A stretch of 64,000 nt of DNA, taken from the NCBI RefSeq assembly GCF_003583365.1, contig NZ_QXED01000009.1:239495-303494 (forward strand), given 5' to 3'. The translations under genes were made by a program, and so were the position numbers. The notes below the pieces were generated by a model that saw only the letters and a list, made by a program, of their open reading frames with translations, searched no databases and had not been told where the DNA came from. This DNA is from Fibrisoma montanum (GTDB taxonomy: Bacteria > Bacteroidota > Bacteroidia > Cytophagales > Spirosomataceae). Shown here in pieces: positions 8,573 to 17,752 of this stretch (position 1 is the first letter of the stretch; the number at the start of each line of letters is the position of its first letter).

Positions 8573-9136
8573 ATGGTAGAAAAGTTACGAGAACACATCC
8601 AAAAACGAGTACCGCTAACCGATGACGAGTTTGCGTTTGTACTCGCTCATTTTACGCTTAAAACGTATAAAAAGCATCAGTTCCTGATTCAGGAAGGCGA
8701 ACCGGTAAGGTACGCCTACTTTGTGATCTCGGGGCTTTTAAAGCTGGTCTATACCGACGAAGCAGGCAAGCAGCACATCGTTTCGTTTGCCATGGAGGAC
8801 TGGTGGGAAACCGATTTTCAGGCCTTCTTTGCCCAAAGCACAGCAACCCTGTCGGTGGAGTGCTTAGAAGACACGGTGGTGTTCTGCCTGTCGCTGGAAA
8901 ACTATCATAAGTTATGCGACGGTCTGCAAAAGTTTGAACGCTTCTTTCTGCAATTAACCATTGCTGGTTCGATTGCGGCCCAACGACGCATCTTGTCTTT
9001 GCTTACTACCAAAGCCAAAGAGCGGTATGAGCAGCTACTCAACCAATATCCTACCTTAATTCAGCGGGTACCCAAGGCTTTACTGGCTTCCTACTTGGGT
9101 GTGTCGCGCGAAACCTTGAGTCGCTTTACTGATTAG
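8573..9136 (+). CDS. Crp/Fnr family transcriptional regulator
   Basis: About 187 residues, a cytoplasmic DNA-binding regulator. The cyclic-nucleotide-binding-like beta roll occupies residues ~20-115 (QFLIQEGEPVRYAYFVISG block), followed by the dimerisation helix and a C-terminal winged helix with LLASYLGVSRETLSR as recognition helix. The protein ends right after that helix, which is short but common in Bacteroidota Crp-like regulators. No Fnr-type N-terminal cysteine cluster is seen. The start is placed at ATG 8573; an earlier in-frame start at 8543 adds a poorly conserved leader. A RidA-family gene follows on the same strand about 170 bases downstream and may be a target. Confidence 0.85.
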   Translation: MVEKLREHIQKRVPLTDDEFAFVLAHFTLKTYKKHQFLIQEGEPVRYAYFVISGLLKLVYTDEAGKQHIVSFAMEDWWETDFQAFFAQSTATLSVECLEDTVVFCLSLENYHKLCDGLQKFERFFLQLTIAGSIAAQRRILSLLTTKAKERYEQLLNQYPTLIQRVPKALLASYLGVSRETLSRFTD

Positions 9137-9309
9137 TGTGATATACATCACGCCATAATTGTGCTATAGGTCACGGTCATACCCTGATCTGTTTCCAACC
9201 TTTGCCCTGTAAATTTTACACGGCAGGCATGAAACGCATGGCAACGATTTTAGCCCAAGCGCTTAGATCTACGCTGCCTGCATGGTTACAAACTAAACAA
9301 GTAAAGCAA

Positions 9310-9699
9310 ATGGAAACAAGAATCATCAATCCCTGGCAATGGCAAGATCAGCTTAGCTATGTACAAGCTGTAGAAGTAATACAGCCAGTCGGCACGCTCT
9401 ATGTTTCGGGGCAAGCTGCCGTACACGCGGACGGGCACTCCAGTACCGACGACATGCAAACCCAATTACTTCTGGCGATCCAAAATTTAGAACAAGTTAT
9501 CAGCGAGGCTGGGTACGAATGCAAGAATATTGTGCGGTTAACGATTTACACCACTTCCCATGAAGAGTTCTGGCCCAACTTTCCTATTTTTCAAAATTGG
9601 ATAGCCAAGCATGAAATAAAGCAAGCCACTACTTTACTGGAAGTAAAAAGTTTAAATGAAACCTTGAAAGTTGAACTGGAAGCGACGGTAGTTAAATAA
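9310..9699 (+). CDS. RidA family protein (enamine/imine deaminase-like)
   Basis: About 129 residues, matching the compact YjgF/YER057c/UK114 fold. GTLYVSGQAAVHADG and the C-terminal part (TLLEVKSLN...KVELEATVV) are recognisable. Canonical RidA has an Arg in the C-terminal block; here the equivalent region reads KHEIKQATTLLEVKSL without that Arg, so the deaminase activity of true RidA is doubtful and it may be a divergent subgroup. ATG 9310 gives the family's usual start; the longer in-frame extension to 9202 looks non-coding. It follows the Crp/Fnr gene and may be co-regulated. Confidence 0.8.
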   Translation: METRIINPWQWQDQLSYVQAVEVIQPVGTLYVSGQAAVHADGHSSTDDMQTQLLLAIQNLEQVISEAGYECKNIVRLTIYTTSHEEFWPNFPIFQNWIAKHEIKQATTLLEVKSLNETLKVELEATVVK

Positions 9700-10203
9700 G
9701 CATTGACACAGCCTGATAACGTCGGATGTAACTAACAAATGGGGTAAATACGTCACGGCCTGTCGATTAACCTCCCCTCTACTACAAATTTAGGACTTGA
9801 CTATTTTTTGAACTATCGCACTTTAGGCTTACTGTAAGGTTATTCCAATGCCCAGATGTTGATCAATTTTCCGGTTGACATATACAATCAGCCTGTTCAA
9901 ATAATATAGTTTATCGTCAGTGATTGCCTCAATACATTTGTTACATGATTCGGTTACGGAATGGAGAAAACTGTTTGGCGTGATTGTTTTTAACGAATGG
10001 CATGGCCAGAGTAGGCAACTCCTTAGATGTAACATAAATCATTTGAAAGTCAAACTCGAACCAATTGATATGAAAAAGACACTATCAAATTACCTAGTAT
10101 AAATCCTGTTCATGGCATTATTAGATGTAGGTTCAATCTCCTCTTAATCATGCTTCATGATATCACTGAATGTGTGGTATTCAGTTGATATAAAGTTTTC
10201 TTA
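9700..10203. other. AT-rich intergenic stretch, no gene seen
   Basis: About 500 bases. It is visibly more AT-rich than the left and right flanks of the accessory block. A 68-codon frame on the - strand (9829-10035) and a 60-codon frame on the + strand overlap here; neither has a recognisable motif. It contains the upstream region of the sensor kinase gene. Confidence 0.4.
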
Positions 10204-11301
10204 ATGTCTGTAACCATGTTTAAAGCAGCAATAAATTTCTTAAGAGAAAATAACAAGCGGTTGATTGCATTGGCTTTGTTTTCCTTAATTTTTTACGGCT
10301 CACTTTTTTTCATGTCGTACGTGGTCAACCCAGCGCAAACCATACGAGATTTAACAAATCAGAGGAGTTTCCCTTTAAATATTCTGGCTTTCGTGATTGA
10401 GTCAGTGATTACTCATTACATTTTAATTTTTGAAGTAATACTTCCTGCCATGCGCAAAGAGCGCAGTCGCGGCAAGGTTTTAGTAATCGGGATACTTCTC
10501 TTTTTGGTAAAATTTGGCTTCAATTACTATTCCTTTTTAGTTGAGCGCAGGGATCAGGAGCGCAGCAGCACTTTGTCTTCTTCAACCGTTTTGACTGAGA
10601 ACAGTGTTGTCTGGTTAATACTCATGTCTTATCTGTACGCCCTTGCTATTAGTTTTTCCGCAGCACTACTGGTCGAATGGGTTCAAAAAGGAAAAGAGCG
10701 TATCATGCTGGAGAAGCAAAAAACCGAAGCTGAACTTAGCACCCTCAAGCATCAGATCAATCCTCACTTTTTGTTCAATTCGTTGAGTTTTATCTACGGA
10801 AAGGTTATTAAACAAGATAAAGAAACGGCCGATTCGGTATTAATGCTGGCTAACATTATGCGGTATGCTTTGGGGAAAAGTACGGGTGTTGACGGCACGG
10901 TCAACATTATGGATGAACTGGAGCACATGAAAAATGTCGTTGAGATTAATCAGCGTCGCTATAACCACGAACTGAACATTTTTTATGAAGAACAGATTGA
11001 CGATCAGTCAATCCGTATTGTGCCACTCGTGCTGATTACGCTGGTTGAAAATGCGTTTAAACACGGCGATTTACATGACCCTGAATATCCTCTGTTTATC
11101 AAAGTAGAAACCTCGATGAACGAGTTGTCTTTTGTCATCAGAAACAAAAAAGGGAAAGGCCACAAAGGGTTATCCAATGGCGTGGGTCTGCAAAACATCA
11201 CTCAGCAGCTAAGTTTGATGTATGGTGAACGTTGTCGATTTTTAGTGGGAGAAGGCGACATGGATTTTAGTGTTTCATTAAACATATCATTTCCTGTATG
11301 A
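10204..11301 (+). CDS. LytS/YehU-type sensor histidine kinase
   Basis: 365 residues. The N-terminal part has about four membrane segments (near residues 17-38, 58-80, 90-115 and 140-160). A short coiled coil then leads into the His_kinase domain: LKHQINPHFLFNSLSFIYG near residue 181 holds the phospho-acceptor His. An HATPase region contains the N-box LVENAFKHGD and a glycine-rich block near GVGLQNI. It overlaps the downstream LytTR regulator gene by 4 bases, so translation is coupled and the two form a two-component pair. The signal is unknown. It belongs to the AT-richer accessory module 2. Confidence 0.9.
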   Translation: MSVTMFKAAINFLRENNKRLIALALFSLIFYGSLFFMSYVVNPAQTIRDLTNQRSFPLNILAFVIESVITHYILIFEVILPAMRKERSRGKVLVIGILLFLVKFGFNYYSFLVERRDQERSSTLSSSTVLTENSVVWLILMSYLYALAISFSAALLVEWVQKGKERIMLEKQKTEAELSTLKHQINPHFLFNSLSFIYGKVIKQDKETADSVLMLANIMRYALGKSTGVDGTVNIMDELEHMKNVVEINQRRYNHELNIFYEEQIDDQSIRIVPLVLITLVENAFKHGDLHDPEYPLFIKVETSMNELSFVIRNKKGKGHKGLSNGVGLQNITQQLSLMYGERCRFLVGEGDMDFSVSLNISFPV

Positions 11302-12050
11302 TCGATTGCATCATAGTTGATGATGAGCAACACGCCATTGATCTGCTAAAAGAACATATTGATAAGGTGCATTTTTTGCGCCTGGTAGGAACGTCTACAA
11401 ACCCAGTGAAAGGATTAGCAATGATCGCCGATCTCAAGCCCGGCCTTGTGTTTTTAGACGTACAAATGCCCAACCTTTCCGGCCTAGAAATGCTTAAACT
11501 TATTGGCAATGATTGTCATGTTATTATGACTACTGCTTATAAGGAATACGCGCTGGAAGGCTTTGAACATGCCGTGGTGGATTACCTGTTGAAACCAATC
11601 TCATTTCTCCGGTTTTTGAAAGCAGTTAACCGTTTATGGATCATCCATAATAGTATCCGCCCAGCCAATGAGCAAGATTATTATGTATTTGTAAAAACCG
11701 AGCAAAAGGGCAAGTTGCTAAAGATCGATTCTCGCCGGATTACTTACATTGAGAGCTTGAGTAATTATGCAACTATTCACATGGACGACCAGCGAAAGAT
11801 CACGGCTTATCTTAAATTAAGAGAACTCATTGAGCATCTTTCTCCAATGGGTTTTGTCCGCATCCACAAGTCGTTTATTATTTCACTGAGTCATATAACC
11901 GCTATAGAGGGTAATCTGGTACGCATATTGAACGAAACGCAACCCGTTACGATTGGTGAAGCGTATAAAAAAGATTTTTTTGAGTTGATCAATGCTAAAC
12001 TACTCTCCCTACCACCGGATAATTCAATGAATAGAGACGATTCATTTTGA
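11298..12050 (+). CDS. LytTR-family response regulator
   Basis: 250 residues. The N-terminal receiver domain has DDE near residue 7, the phospho-acceptor Asp in FLDVQMPNLSG near residue 54 and the Lys in LLKPI near 100. The C-terminal LytTR DNA-binding domain (about residues 140-245) contains YIESLSNYATIH and the FVRIHKSFII block. It is translationally coupled to the kinase at 10204-11301. The target genes are unknown; the closest candidates are the envelope genes downstream (12251 onward). Confidence 0.92.
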   Translation: MIDCIIVDDEQHAIDLLKEHIDKVHFLRLVGTSTNPVKGLAMIADLKPGLVFLDVQMPNLSGLEMLKLIGNDCHVIMTTAYKEYALEGFEHAVVDYLLKPISFLRFLKAVNRLWIIHNSIRPANEQDYYVFVKTEQKGKLLKIDSRRITYIESLSNYATIHMDDQRKITAYLKLRELIEHLSPMGFVRIHKSFIISLSHITAIEGNLVRILNETQPVTIGEAYKKDFFELINAKLLSLPPDNSMNRDDSF

Positions 12051-12250
12051 TTCTAGCTAAAGGTATTTATAGTAAATATCTTTTTTGTCTCACGACTACT
12101 CTTAGCCGTTACTGGGCATTCATTGAAAACAATGCCTAAAACATCGTAGCAAACAAGACAAATGGCTTGCCAGTCTAATAGCCTTTTTCGAGGCTAAATG
12201 CTACCCTATTAGCTAAAAATTAATGTTTAACTTAACAACTTATCAAAATC

Positions 12251-13129
12251 ATGAAACGTGATTGCCTGCTATCAGTCCTAGCACTGATGCTACTCATATT
12301 CAGTGGAACAATTACCAATAGTTTTGCGCAGAGCAAAACGGACGCGGTCATTATGCTGGATGGAGAACGAAAAGAAGGGAAAGTCATCGAAATTCAAGCA
12401 AACACCGTCAAGTTTAAGTATGCTGGTGAGGAGCTTGAATACGAACTGCCAAAAGAGAAAATTAGTAAAATTCAATTTGCTACCGGCCGCCTTGAGGTGA
12501 TTAATGAAGCTCCACAAACTGCCGCATCCTCCTCACAACCTGCTCGCTCTGCATCAGCCCGGGCGGACCGCAAAAACAAAATAGCGGTGTTGCCTTTTCT
12601 GTTTGTGACCAATGAACCCGGAGTACCATCCGATCAGATGAGCAAACGCTTGCAAGCCAATTGTGCCAGCTCCTTACGGCAGAATACCTCCAACATCATC
12701 GTGCAGGACCCGCTGACGACGAATCGGCTATTGGCAAAAAACAACATTGATATGAATGATGCTGCTGCGGTTGACCCTGAAGAGCTGGCAATCGTGCTTG
12801 GGGTGGAGTATGTCGTTATGGGTACGGTGGACGTAATGAACAAGGGCACGATCAGTACCGGGAGCGCGGCAACCACTTACAAGGACAAGGCAAGCCAAAA
12901 CCGGAACAAAAACAGCAGAGACACAAAAGCGTCTGGTAGTGCCGTGACGAGTAACAATACCATTACAAATGCCAATTACGACACCAAGGTTGCCCTGACT
13001 ATCTATACGGACCACGGAAGCACCTTCTACGACAAGTCCAGAAGTGCGCTTGGTAACCAGATCGATTCGTATTCGAATACGTTGGATTACCTCATCAAGC
13101 GTACCCCTTTCGGTACGAAGAGCCGATAA
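12251..13129 (+). CDS. Exported CsgG/TolB-like domain protein
   Basis: 292 residues. A signal peptide (MKRDCLLSVLALMLLIFSG, cleavage after FAQ) is followed by a short beta-rich segment (residues ~30-80), a linker and a domain beginning KIAVLPFLF near residue 113. That domain has the order found in CsgG/curli-assembly-like and TolB N-terminal domains: a beta strand, then a helix with RLQ, then VQDPLTTNRLLAKNNI, then LGVEYVVMGTVD. A low-complexity Ser/Thr/Asn-rich stretch lies near 220-250. It is probably periplasmic or outer-membrane associated. The family is only suggested by pattern. Confidence 0.6.
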   Translation: MKRDCLLSVLALMLLIFSGTITNSFAQSKTDAVIMLDGERKEGKVIEIQANTVKFKYAGEELEYELPKEKISKIQFATGRLEVINEAPQTAASSSQPARSASARADRKNKIAVLPFLFVTNEPGVPSDQMSKRLQANCASSLRQNTSNIIVQDPLTTNRLLAKNNIDMNDAAAVDPEELAIVLGVEYVVMGTVDVMNKGTISTGSAATTYKDKASQNRNKNSRDTKASGSAVTSNNTITNANYDTKVALTIYTDHGSTFYDKSRSALGNQIDSYSNTLDYLIKRTPFGTKSR

Positions 13130-13508
13130 TGAAGCCAATCAGACAAGTGGATGCTAAAATGTCCAGGGTTCCAACGGATTCATAAGCCCTTTCGTCCTGA
13201 TAGTCCTGCTTTGATCACCCGTCATTCTTTTTCAATGAAAATCAGGTTTCAATCTTTCCTGGTGAAGCTTACCAAAACGAGTATCTCCACTACTGCTCCA
13301 GAAAATGGGGGCTATCGCCACAGTTTGTTTAGCTGATACAGGCTTTACACGGCGAAATCAGGCTGCTTTTTCCATGGTGTACTTCTAAAACACGCTACTA
13401 CCAGCATTGACTAATGCCAGGTACTGATTGCGGTAATCGGCCAATCCGCCAATCTATGTCTACTTAATCCGGCCAATTTTTTTTTACACTCAAAACAAAG
13501 TTTCTGTT
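13130..13508. other. Intergenic stretch, no gene seen
   Basis: About 380 bases between the CsgG-like gene and the outer-membrane-barrel gene. No long frame, hairpin or repeat was recognised. An 8-T run lies at about 13480-13490 just before the barrel gene. Confidence 0.4.
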
Positions 13509-14111
13509 ATGAAAACTATCCGAAGTTTCAGTGTCGTATTGGGCTTGTTGCTTATCTCGACATCCGCTTTTTCACAAGTCTCCGCCAATTTTGGTCCTAA
13601 GCTTGGCATCACCTACAGCCGGCTTTCATTCTCCGGTGCGGACAGGAAAATCAATAATCGGTATGCCACTGGTTTCCAGGGGGGGGCCTTTCTGCGCATC
13701 AATGCTGGCCGGTTTTACCTGCAGCCTGAAGCACTTTTCAACGAAAAGGGCAGCAAGATCTCTTTTGATGCCACTCCGGGCAATAGGATCGATGGAAAGG
13801 TAAAACTACAGTCCCTGGATATACCGCTATTGTTGGGGGTTAAGCTTATCGACGGCGAACTAATTAACTTACGGATCATGGCTGGTCCCATGTATTCGCG
13901 GCAATTGAAGGATGAGTCGGCCGTCTTGGAGAACCTTTCACCCAACTCACGTATTAAACGGGACCAGTATGGGTACCAGGCCGGGCTGGGGATAGACCTG
14001 GCCAACCTCACTCTTGAGGCCAGGTATGAAGGCGGCTTAGAGAAAATAGTCCCTGAGTTAGATGGCCGTCCCGGTTCATTCGCTTTCAGCGTAGGTTTCA
14101 AATTACTGTAG
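13509..14111 (+). CDS. PorT-like outer membrane beta-barrel protein
   Basis: 200 residues with an N-terminal signal peptide ending SAFSQ. The rest is rich in amphipathic strands ending in aromatic residues (FGPKLGITYSRLSF, GFQGGAFLRINAGRFYLQPE, YQAGLGIDLANLTLEARYEG) and a final strand FAFSVGFKLL, as in the outer-membrane-beta-barrel family common in Bacteroidota. The function is probably structural or transport-related but cannot be told. It is probably monocistronic within accessory module 2. Confidence 0.78.
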   Translation: MKTIRSFSVVLGLLLISTSAFSQVSANFGPKLGITYSRLSFSGADRKINNRYATGFQGGAFLRINAGRFYLQPEALFNEKGSKISFDATPGNRIDGKVKLQSLDIPLLLGVKLIDGELINLRIMAGPMYSRQLKDESAVLENLSPNSRIKRDQYGYQAGLGIDLANLTLEARYEGGLEKIVPELDGRPGSFAFSVGFKLL

Positions 14112-14207
14112 TCACCCGTCTGGGCTACTGCTTGAAAGTTAGATCCTAAGTGAGTTTTGGACCCACATTCAGAACTTATTTAGGATCAAATCTTTCCTGA
14201 GCCGTTT

Positions 14208-14257
14208 GGAGCCGCCTACGGCAAGGAGTAATAATGAATCAGCAGACAGGCGGCTCC
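14208..14257. other. Inverted repeat upstream of the NTF2-like gene
   Basis: Arms GGAGCCGCCT (14208-14217) and AGGCGGCTCC (14248-14257), 10 bp perfect, separated by 30 bases. It could be a terminator of the barrel gene or an operator. No T-run follows. Confidence 0.35.
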
Positions 14258-14309
14258 ACTTCATCAGTGTGTCCACTTAAACGTACCATGAGTACTAACA
14301 CGCATTCCT

Positions 14310-14672
14310 ATGTCAGAGGAAAATAAGGCTGTACTACTAAAAGCAAATGCCTGCGTCGCCCAGGGCGACAACGAAGGATTTCTGTCCTTTTGCACCGACG
14401 ATTTGTCGTATGACTTTGTCGGCGACAGGACCCTGCAAGGCAAGGAAGCGGTTCGCGCCTACATGAAAGCGCAATACGTAGAACCACCGATGTTCACGGT
14501 CGACAATCTGATTGCCGAGGGGGACTATGTTACGGCGATTGGCTCAATCAGCCTCAAGGACGAAACCGGGGAAATGATTGAGTACGCCTACTGCGACGTG
14601 TGGCGTTTTCGCCAGGGCAAAATGGCCGAATTGAAAGCTTTCGTTATCAACACCTTTACTAAACAAGAATAA
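14310..14672 (+). CDS. SnoaL/NTF2-like protein
   Basis: 120 residues with the cone-shaped NTF2-like pattern. An N-terminal helix (LLKANACVAQGDNEGFLSFC) is followed by DDLSYDFVG, LQGKEAVRAYM and the strands VTAIGSISLKDETG and YAYCDVWRFRQGKMAELKAF. Such proteins bind or isomerise small molecules; the ligand is unknown. The stop is 5 bases before the lipoprotein gene at 14678, so the two are probably an operon. Confidence 0.8.
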   Translation: MSEENKAVLLKANACVAQGDNEGFLSFCTDDLSYDFVGDRTLQGKEAVRAYMKAQYVEPPMFTVDNLIAEGDYVTAIGSISLKDETGEMIEYAYCDVWRFRQGKMAELKAFVINTFTKQE

Positions 14673-14677
14673 GTGTT

Positions 14678-15721
14678 ATGAAAAATCTTAGATTACTTAT
14701 GGCAGTTACTGCCTGCTCTTTACTTCTGCTTGCTGCTTGTGAAGAAGAAATAGATGGTCCGGTTTATAATCCGAACCCGGATTTAGCTGAAGTGGATTCA
14801 ACTACCTGCGTTGACCCTCCTCTACGAAAATGGCTTTTTGATCAATATAAATATGGTTTTGGTAGTCTACCGTTAACTGTCATCGCTACTAATCCGGAGC
14901 TGAGCATGGATGCATTACCTCTTAATCACGCTGTGTATTTTGAAAACAGTGCTGTTAACCAATCTTTTGGTCTTAAGGGTGAATATACCAATCAGTTGAA
15001 TAATAGCTTTAAAGATCTAAAGCGTTTTTGGGGTATCCAGCCGGACAACATCATTATGGTCGCAGCGCATGGTTCCGTGTTGCAAGACAGAAATAAGGTC
15101 TTTAAAACGTATAAAGCAATGGGCTATCCTGATGAGAAGGCTAATGACTATACGGATTCTATAGCCACATTACTTAAAACTTATCCGCAGTATCTTAACG
15201 GAGATCACCCTGCTTTTACTATTAATCAATATGCCGTCCCGGATACAACCTTTGCGGGTGTTGGGCAATCTCCGGCTAAAATTGTTATTGGTGATGGCAA
15301 CTTGAAGGGTTTTGAGGGTATTGGGTATAGAGATTTCGCTCCGCAGGCTATTCTGGCCCATGAGGTTGGGCATCATCTTCAATATGATTTGGGTATATTG
15401 AAACCAGGTATGAAACTAATCCCGAAAACTGCCCGTCGCGTCGAGTTAATGGCCAATGCATACGCTGCGTACTACTTGTCGCACGCCCGGGAAGCAGCTT
15501 TGCAGGGAAAGAGCGTGCAACAAGTCTCGGATTTGTTATCTAATACTGGTGACTGTAGTTTTAAAGGTTCGTCGCACCATGGTACTCCTTCTCAAAACAA
15601 GGCAGCCGCCGAATGGGGGTATAACCTGGGGAAAGATGCGCAAAAACAAGGTCATATTTTATCCAGCCGGGAATTTGCGAGACTGTTTGATGCGGAACTA
15701 CCAAACATTATTAAAAAATAA
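14678..15721 (+). CDS. Lipoprotein with a zinc-metallopeptidase HExxH motif
   Basis: 347 residues. The N-terminus MKNLRLLMAVTACSLLLLAAC is a lipoprotein signal with the lipobox Cys in LLAAC. AILAHEVGHHLQYDLG (His near residue 229) is a zincin-type HEVGHH motif, with a downstream Glu candidate in RRVELMANAYAAYY. This order resembles membrane-anchored metallopeptidases, but I do not recognise a named family. It is exported to the membrane or cell surface. A strong terminator at 15746-15773 closes the unit. Confidence 0.75.
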   Translation: MKNLRLLMAVTACSLLLLAACEEEIDGPVYNPNPDLAEVDSTTCVDPPLRKWLFDQYKYGFGSLPLTVIATNPELSMDALPLNHAVYFENSAVNQSFGLKGEYTNQLNNSFKDLKRFWGIQPDNIIMVAAHGSVLQDRNKVFKTYKAMGYPDEKANDYTDSIATLLKTYPQYLNGDHPAFTINQYAVPDTTFAGVGQSPAKIVIGDGNLKGFEGIGYRDFAPQAILAHEVGHHLQYDLGILKPGMKLIPKTARRVELMANAYAAYYLSHAREAALQGKSVQQVSDLLSNTGDCSFKGSSHHGTPSQNKAAAEWGYNLGKDAQKQGHILSSREFARLFDAELPNIIKK

Positions 15722-15745
15722 TCTTTCTGATAACTGATAATAGCG

Positions 15746-15773
15746 AAGAAGGCGGATGCGCATCCGCCTTCTT
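15746..15773 (+). terminator. Intrinsic terminator after the lipoprotein gene
   Basis: A perfect 14-bp palindromic stem (AAGAAGGCGGATGC with its complement) followed by TTTG. It lies 25 bases after the stop codon. Confidence 0.8.
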
Positions 15774-15928
15774 TGTGGTAACAGAATAAGGTATGTGTCT
15801 TAGAAGATGTTGGGAAGTATTATTTGGCTCAAAATTATAATCGATTCAGCATCAAGGCACAACTAGCTCATAAAAGCCATGATTCAGCACTGTTGGCTGT
15901 ATGCTCGTAATCTTTCGTAATCCTACAA

Positions 15929-16187
15929 TTACGCTTTAACCAGTAGGCTATTCAGGCAACCATTGTGCTTCCATTTAACAAAGTAATGATAAACCGCTTG
16001 CGAGTGTGCATAGCAGGCCGGTAAGTTTCGCCACTGGCATCGCACCGGCGAACCGGCCAGGACGCAGAATATAAAAAATGGCATTGCTAACTTGCCGTAG
16101 GCAAAGTCGGCGTTTGCGTTGCGTGGGCAAGTGCTTTTCCATAACTTGCCACAGCGCCGGCTGCCCGGTGGGTGTCTGTAAGCTCAT
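15929..16187 (-). pseudogene. Frameshifted N-terminal remnant of an IS5-type transposase
   Basis: Read on the - strand, the first part gives WQVMEKHLPTQRKRR and LRQVSNAIFYILR. After a frame change it continues CQWRNLP...QAVYHYFVKWK. Together these match the N-terminal DUF4096 region of IS5-group transposases (the usual RTGCQWR.LP...VYYYF..W signature). The catalytic DDE part is missing and the frame is broken near 16050, so this is a dead fragment and marks an old insertion in accessory module 2. Confidence 0.75.
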
Positions 16188-16427
16188 TAAATCGAGTGAT
16201 CATACCGCACCGGCGGACCAGCTTCGTTGTCTAGCAACATAAAGGTAAGCAGACATCTACTTTTTTCATCCTCTTAAAAATTCCCCAACAACTCCTAAAA
16301 GCGAGTATTTTACGAAATTTGATGACCGCCAAATCAGTTCGGTTAAATGGCGGACAGATTTTTGCAAAACCACTCTATTTATGAAATAGATTAAAATGAA
16401 AAATAAGACCGTTCTGTACTAATAACG

Positions 16428-16853
16428 ATGAAACAAATCATTAAAAAGAAACTTCCTCGTGGATTTCGGCACTTATTTTCAATTAAGGAAATTAGGGACA
16501 TTCAAGAACAGATTGGTATACGCTTTGACCAAATCAGTTTTGGGCACTCACTAAATTCGGCTACCTATCAGCCAAATCAAGTTATTCAGAGCGCTTTTCA
16601 TCCTGTTAGTGTCAGTGGATATCTGAATGAGGAAAATTGGCTCTTGCAAATTCATCAGAGTGGATTTCGAGACGAGTTATTACCAGCCGAGTTTAGAGTA
16701 GAAACCAAATTCAAAATAGTAGCTTTGTTATCGGCTTATTTGCTAAGAGTTGTCAATTCAAAAGAAACCGACTTTTTAAGAAGACCTCAACTAATGGTTG
16801 ATGTTAGAATCAGAAATAATCAGGTTGAAATTGCTGTCCGCGAATCTAAATAA
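16428..16853 (+). CDS. Hypothetical protein, AT-rich
   Basis: 141 residues, strongly basic at the N-terminus (MKQIIKKKLPRGFRHLF). No signal peptide or membrane segment and no recognised motif. The base composition is more AT-rich than the surrounding chromosome, which suggests transfer. It stands alone between an IS5 remnant and a decayed outer membrane protein gene. Coding is plausible from the uninterrupted frame and normal residue composition, but nothing identifies its role. Confidence 0.5.
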   Translation: MKQIIKKKLPRGFRHLFSIKEIRDIQEQIGIRFDQISFGHSLNSATYQPNQVIQSAFHPVSVSGYLNEENWLLQIHQSGFRDELLPAEFRVETKFKIVALLSAYLLRVVNSKETDFLRRPQLMVDVRIRNNQVEIAVRESK

Positions 16854-16909
16854 ATTGTACTCTCAAAAGATATTGAGCTAGAAATCCAACAGACCATTCA
16901 GAGTATAAT

Positions 16910-17368
16910 TTATTTACATCTAGTAAATGAGACATCTGTAAGCTGTTGTCCGCCAGCAGTGGCTGTGCCTGAAAGATTACTTATCAGACCATTTCTCTCA
17001 TACCACAAGGAAGGACCAGCCCCAACCCGTAGGGCATGTCGATCACTTTTTAGCAGGTTATACATGAATGATAGATCAAGTGTAGTCAGTTGAGAACGGT
17101 CCCCAAGAAAGAAGAATTGATAGGAATTAAATTGCTGACGAATATATCTATTCGTATAACTGACTCCTGCTTCGGTAATCCATCTACTTTCAGCCAACCT
17201 TCTGGTGTAGATCAAGGAATATTTGGTAACCGGCGATTGTGACCGTTGATCAGCTTTTATATAAAGCGCTTCTATTTTAAACTGAACTGAATTCTTGTAG
17301 ATAATCGTTTGAGCATTACTCCAATAAATGATGAATCAGAATAAAAGGCTGAAAAGTGGCTTCTTCAT
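16910..17368 (-). pseudogene. Decayed outer membrane beta-barrel protein gene
   Basis: From ATG 17368 the - strand reads a signal peptide MKKPLFSLLF interrupted by TGA at 17338-17336, then continues in frame FIIYWSNAQ (signal cleavage), then barrel-like strands (RWITEAGVSYTNRY, HALRVGAGPSLWYERNG) to a stop at 16910. The TGA sits where a Trp codon (TGG) would complete the signal peptide. The body is also shorter than usual for such barrels, so the 3' end may be truncated. It is most likely non-functional. Confidence 0.7.
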
Positions 17369-17493
17369 GTTTTGTTGAGTTTTAGCAGTAGCATTAAAGA
17401 GCCTAACGTTACTTCTTGAGCTGTTGTATGTGTTCTCATATGTTCACTTGACCCAAATATATACTAGAATTAGCGTCTAAGAAGCTATCCCTC

Positions 17494-17752
17494 TCAAATT
17501 AGATAAATTCCATCGGGCTCGATTCGGATTGCCCGCTCTTTGTACAGCGCCCCAATCGCTTTCTTGAACGTCTTTTTGCTCATTTCGAGCGCCCGGTAAA
17601 TCGCTTCGAAAGTGCTTTCGTCGTTCAGAGGCAGGAAACCGCCTGTATCATGCTCGAAGAAGACGGCTGCTTCGACGGCCAGTGCTTTTGCTATATCGCC
17701 AGGCAGCAGATAAAGACTTATACCATTCTCAGAACGCTGGCGTATGTGAGTG
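17494..17752. repeat. Chimeric tail repeat B (CvfB-like gene tail joined to M24 peptidase tail)
   Basis: The second copy of the chimera described at 7944-8204. Positions 17494-17645 match the CvfB-like 3' end (- strand, with stop). Positions 17646-17752 match the peptidase 3' end (+ strand), here with the last codons altered so the stop is lost. The joint is the same as in copy A. Positions 17528-17678 are identical to copy A over 151 bases, while the outer parts differ clearly. The left outer part (17506-17527) is instead identical to the intact gene at 23327. This mosaic pattern points to recombination among the copies. Confidence 0.9.

Noticed and set aside
9829..10035. 68-codon - strand frame in the AT-rich gap
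   Set aside because: No motif, no neighbour support; could be chance in AT-rich sequence.
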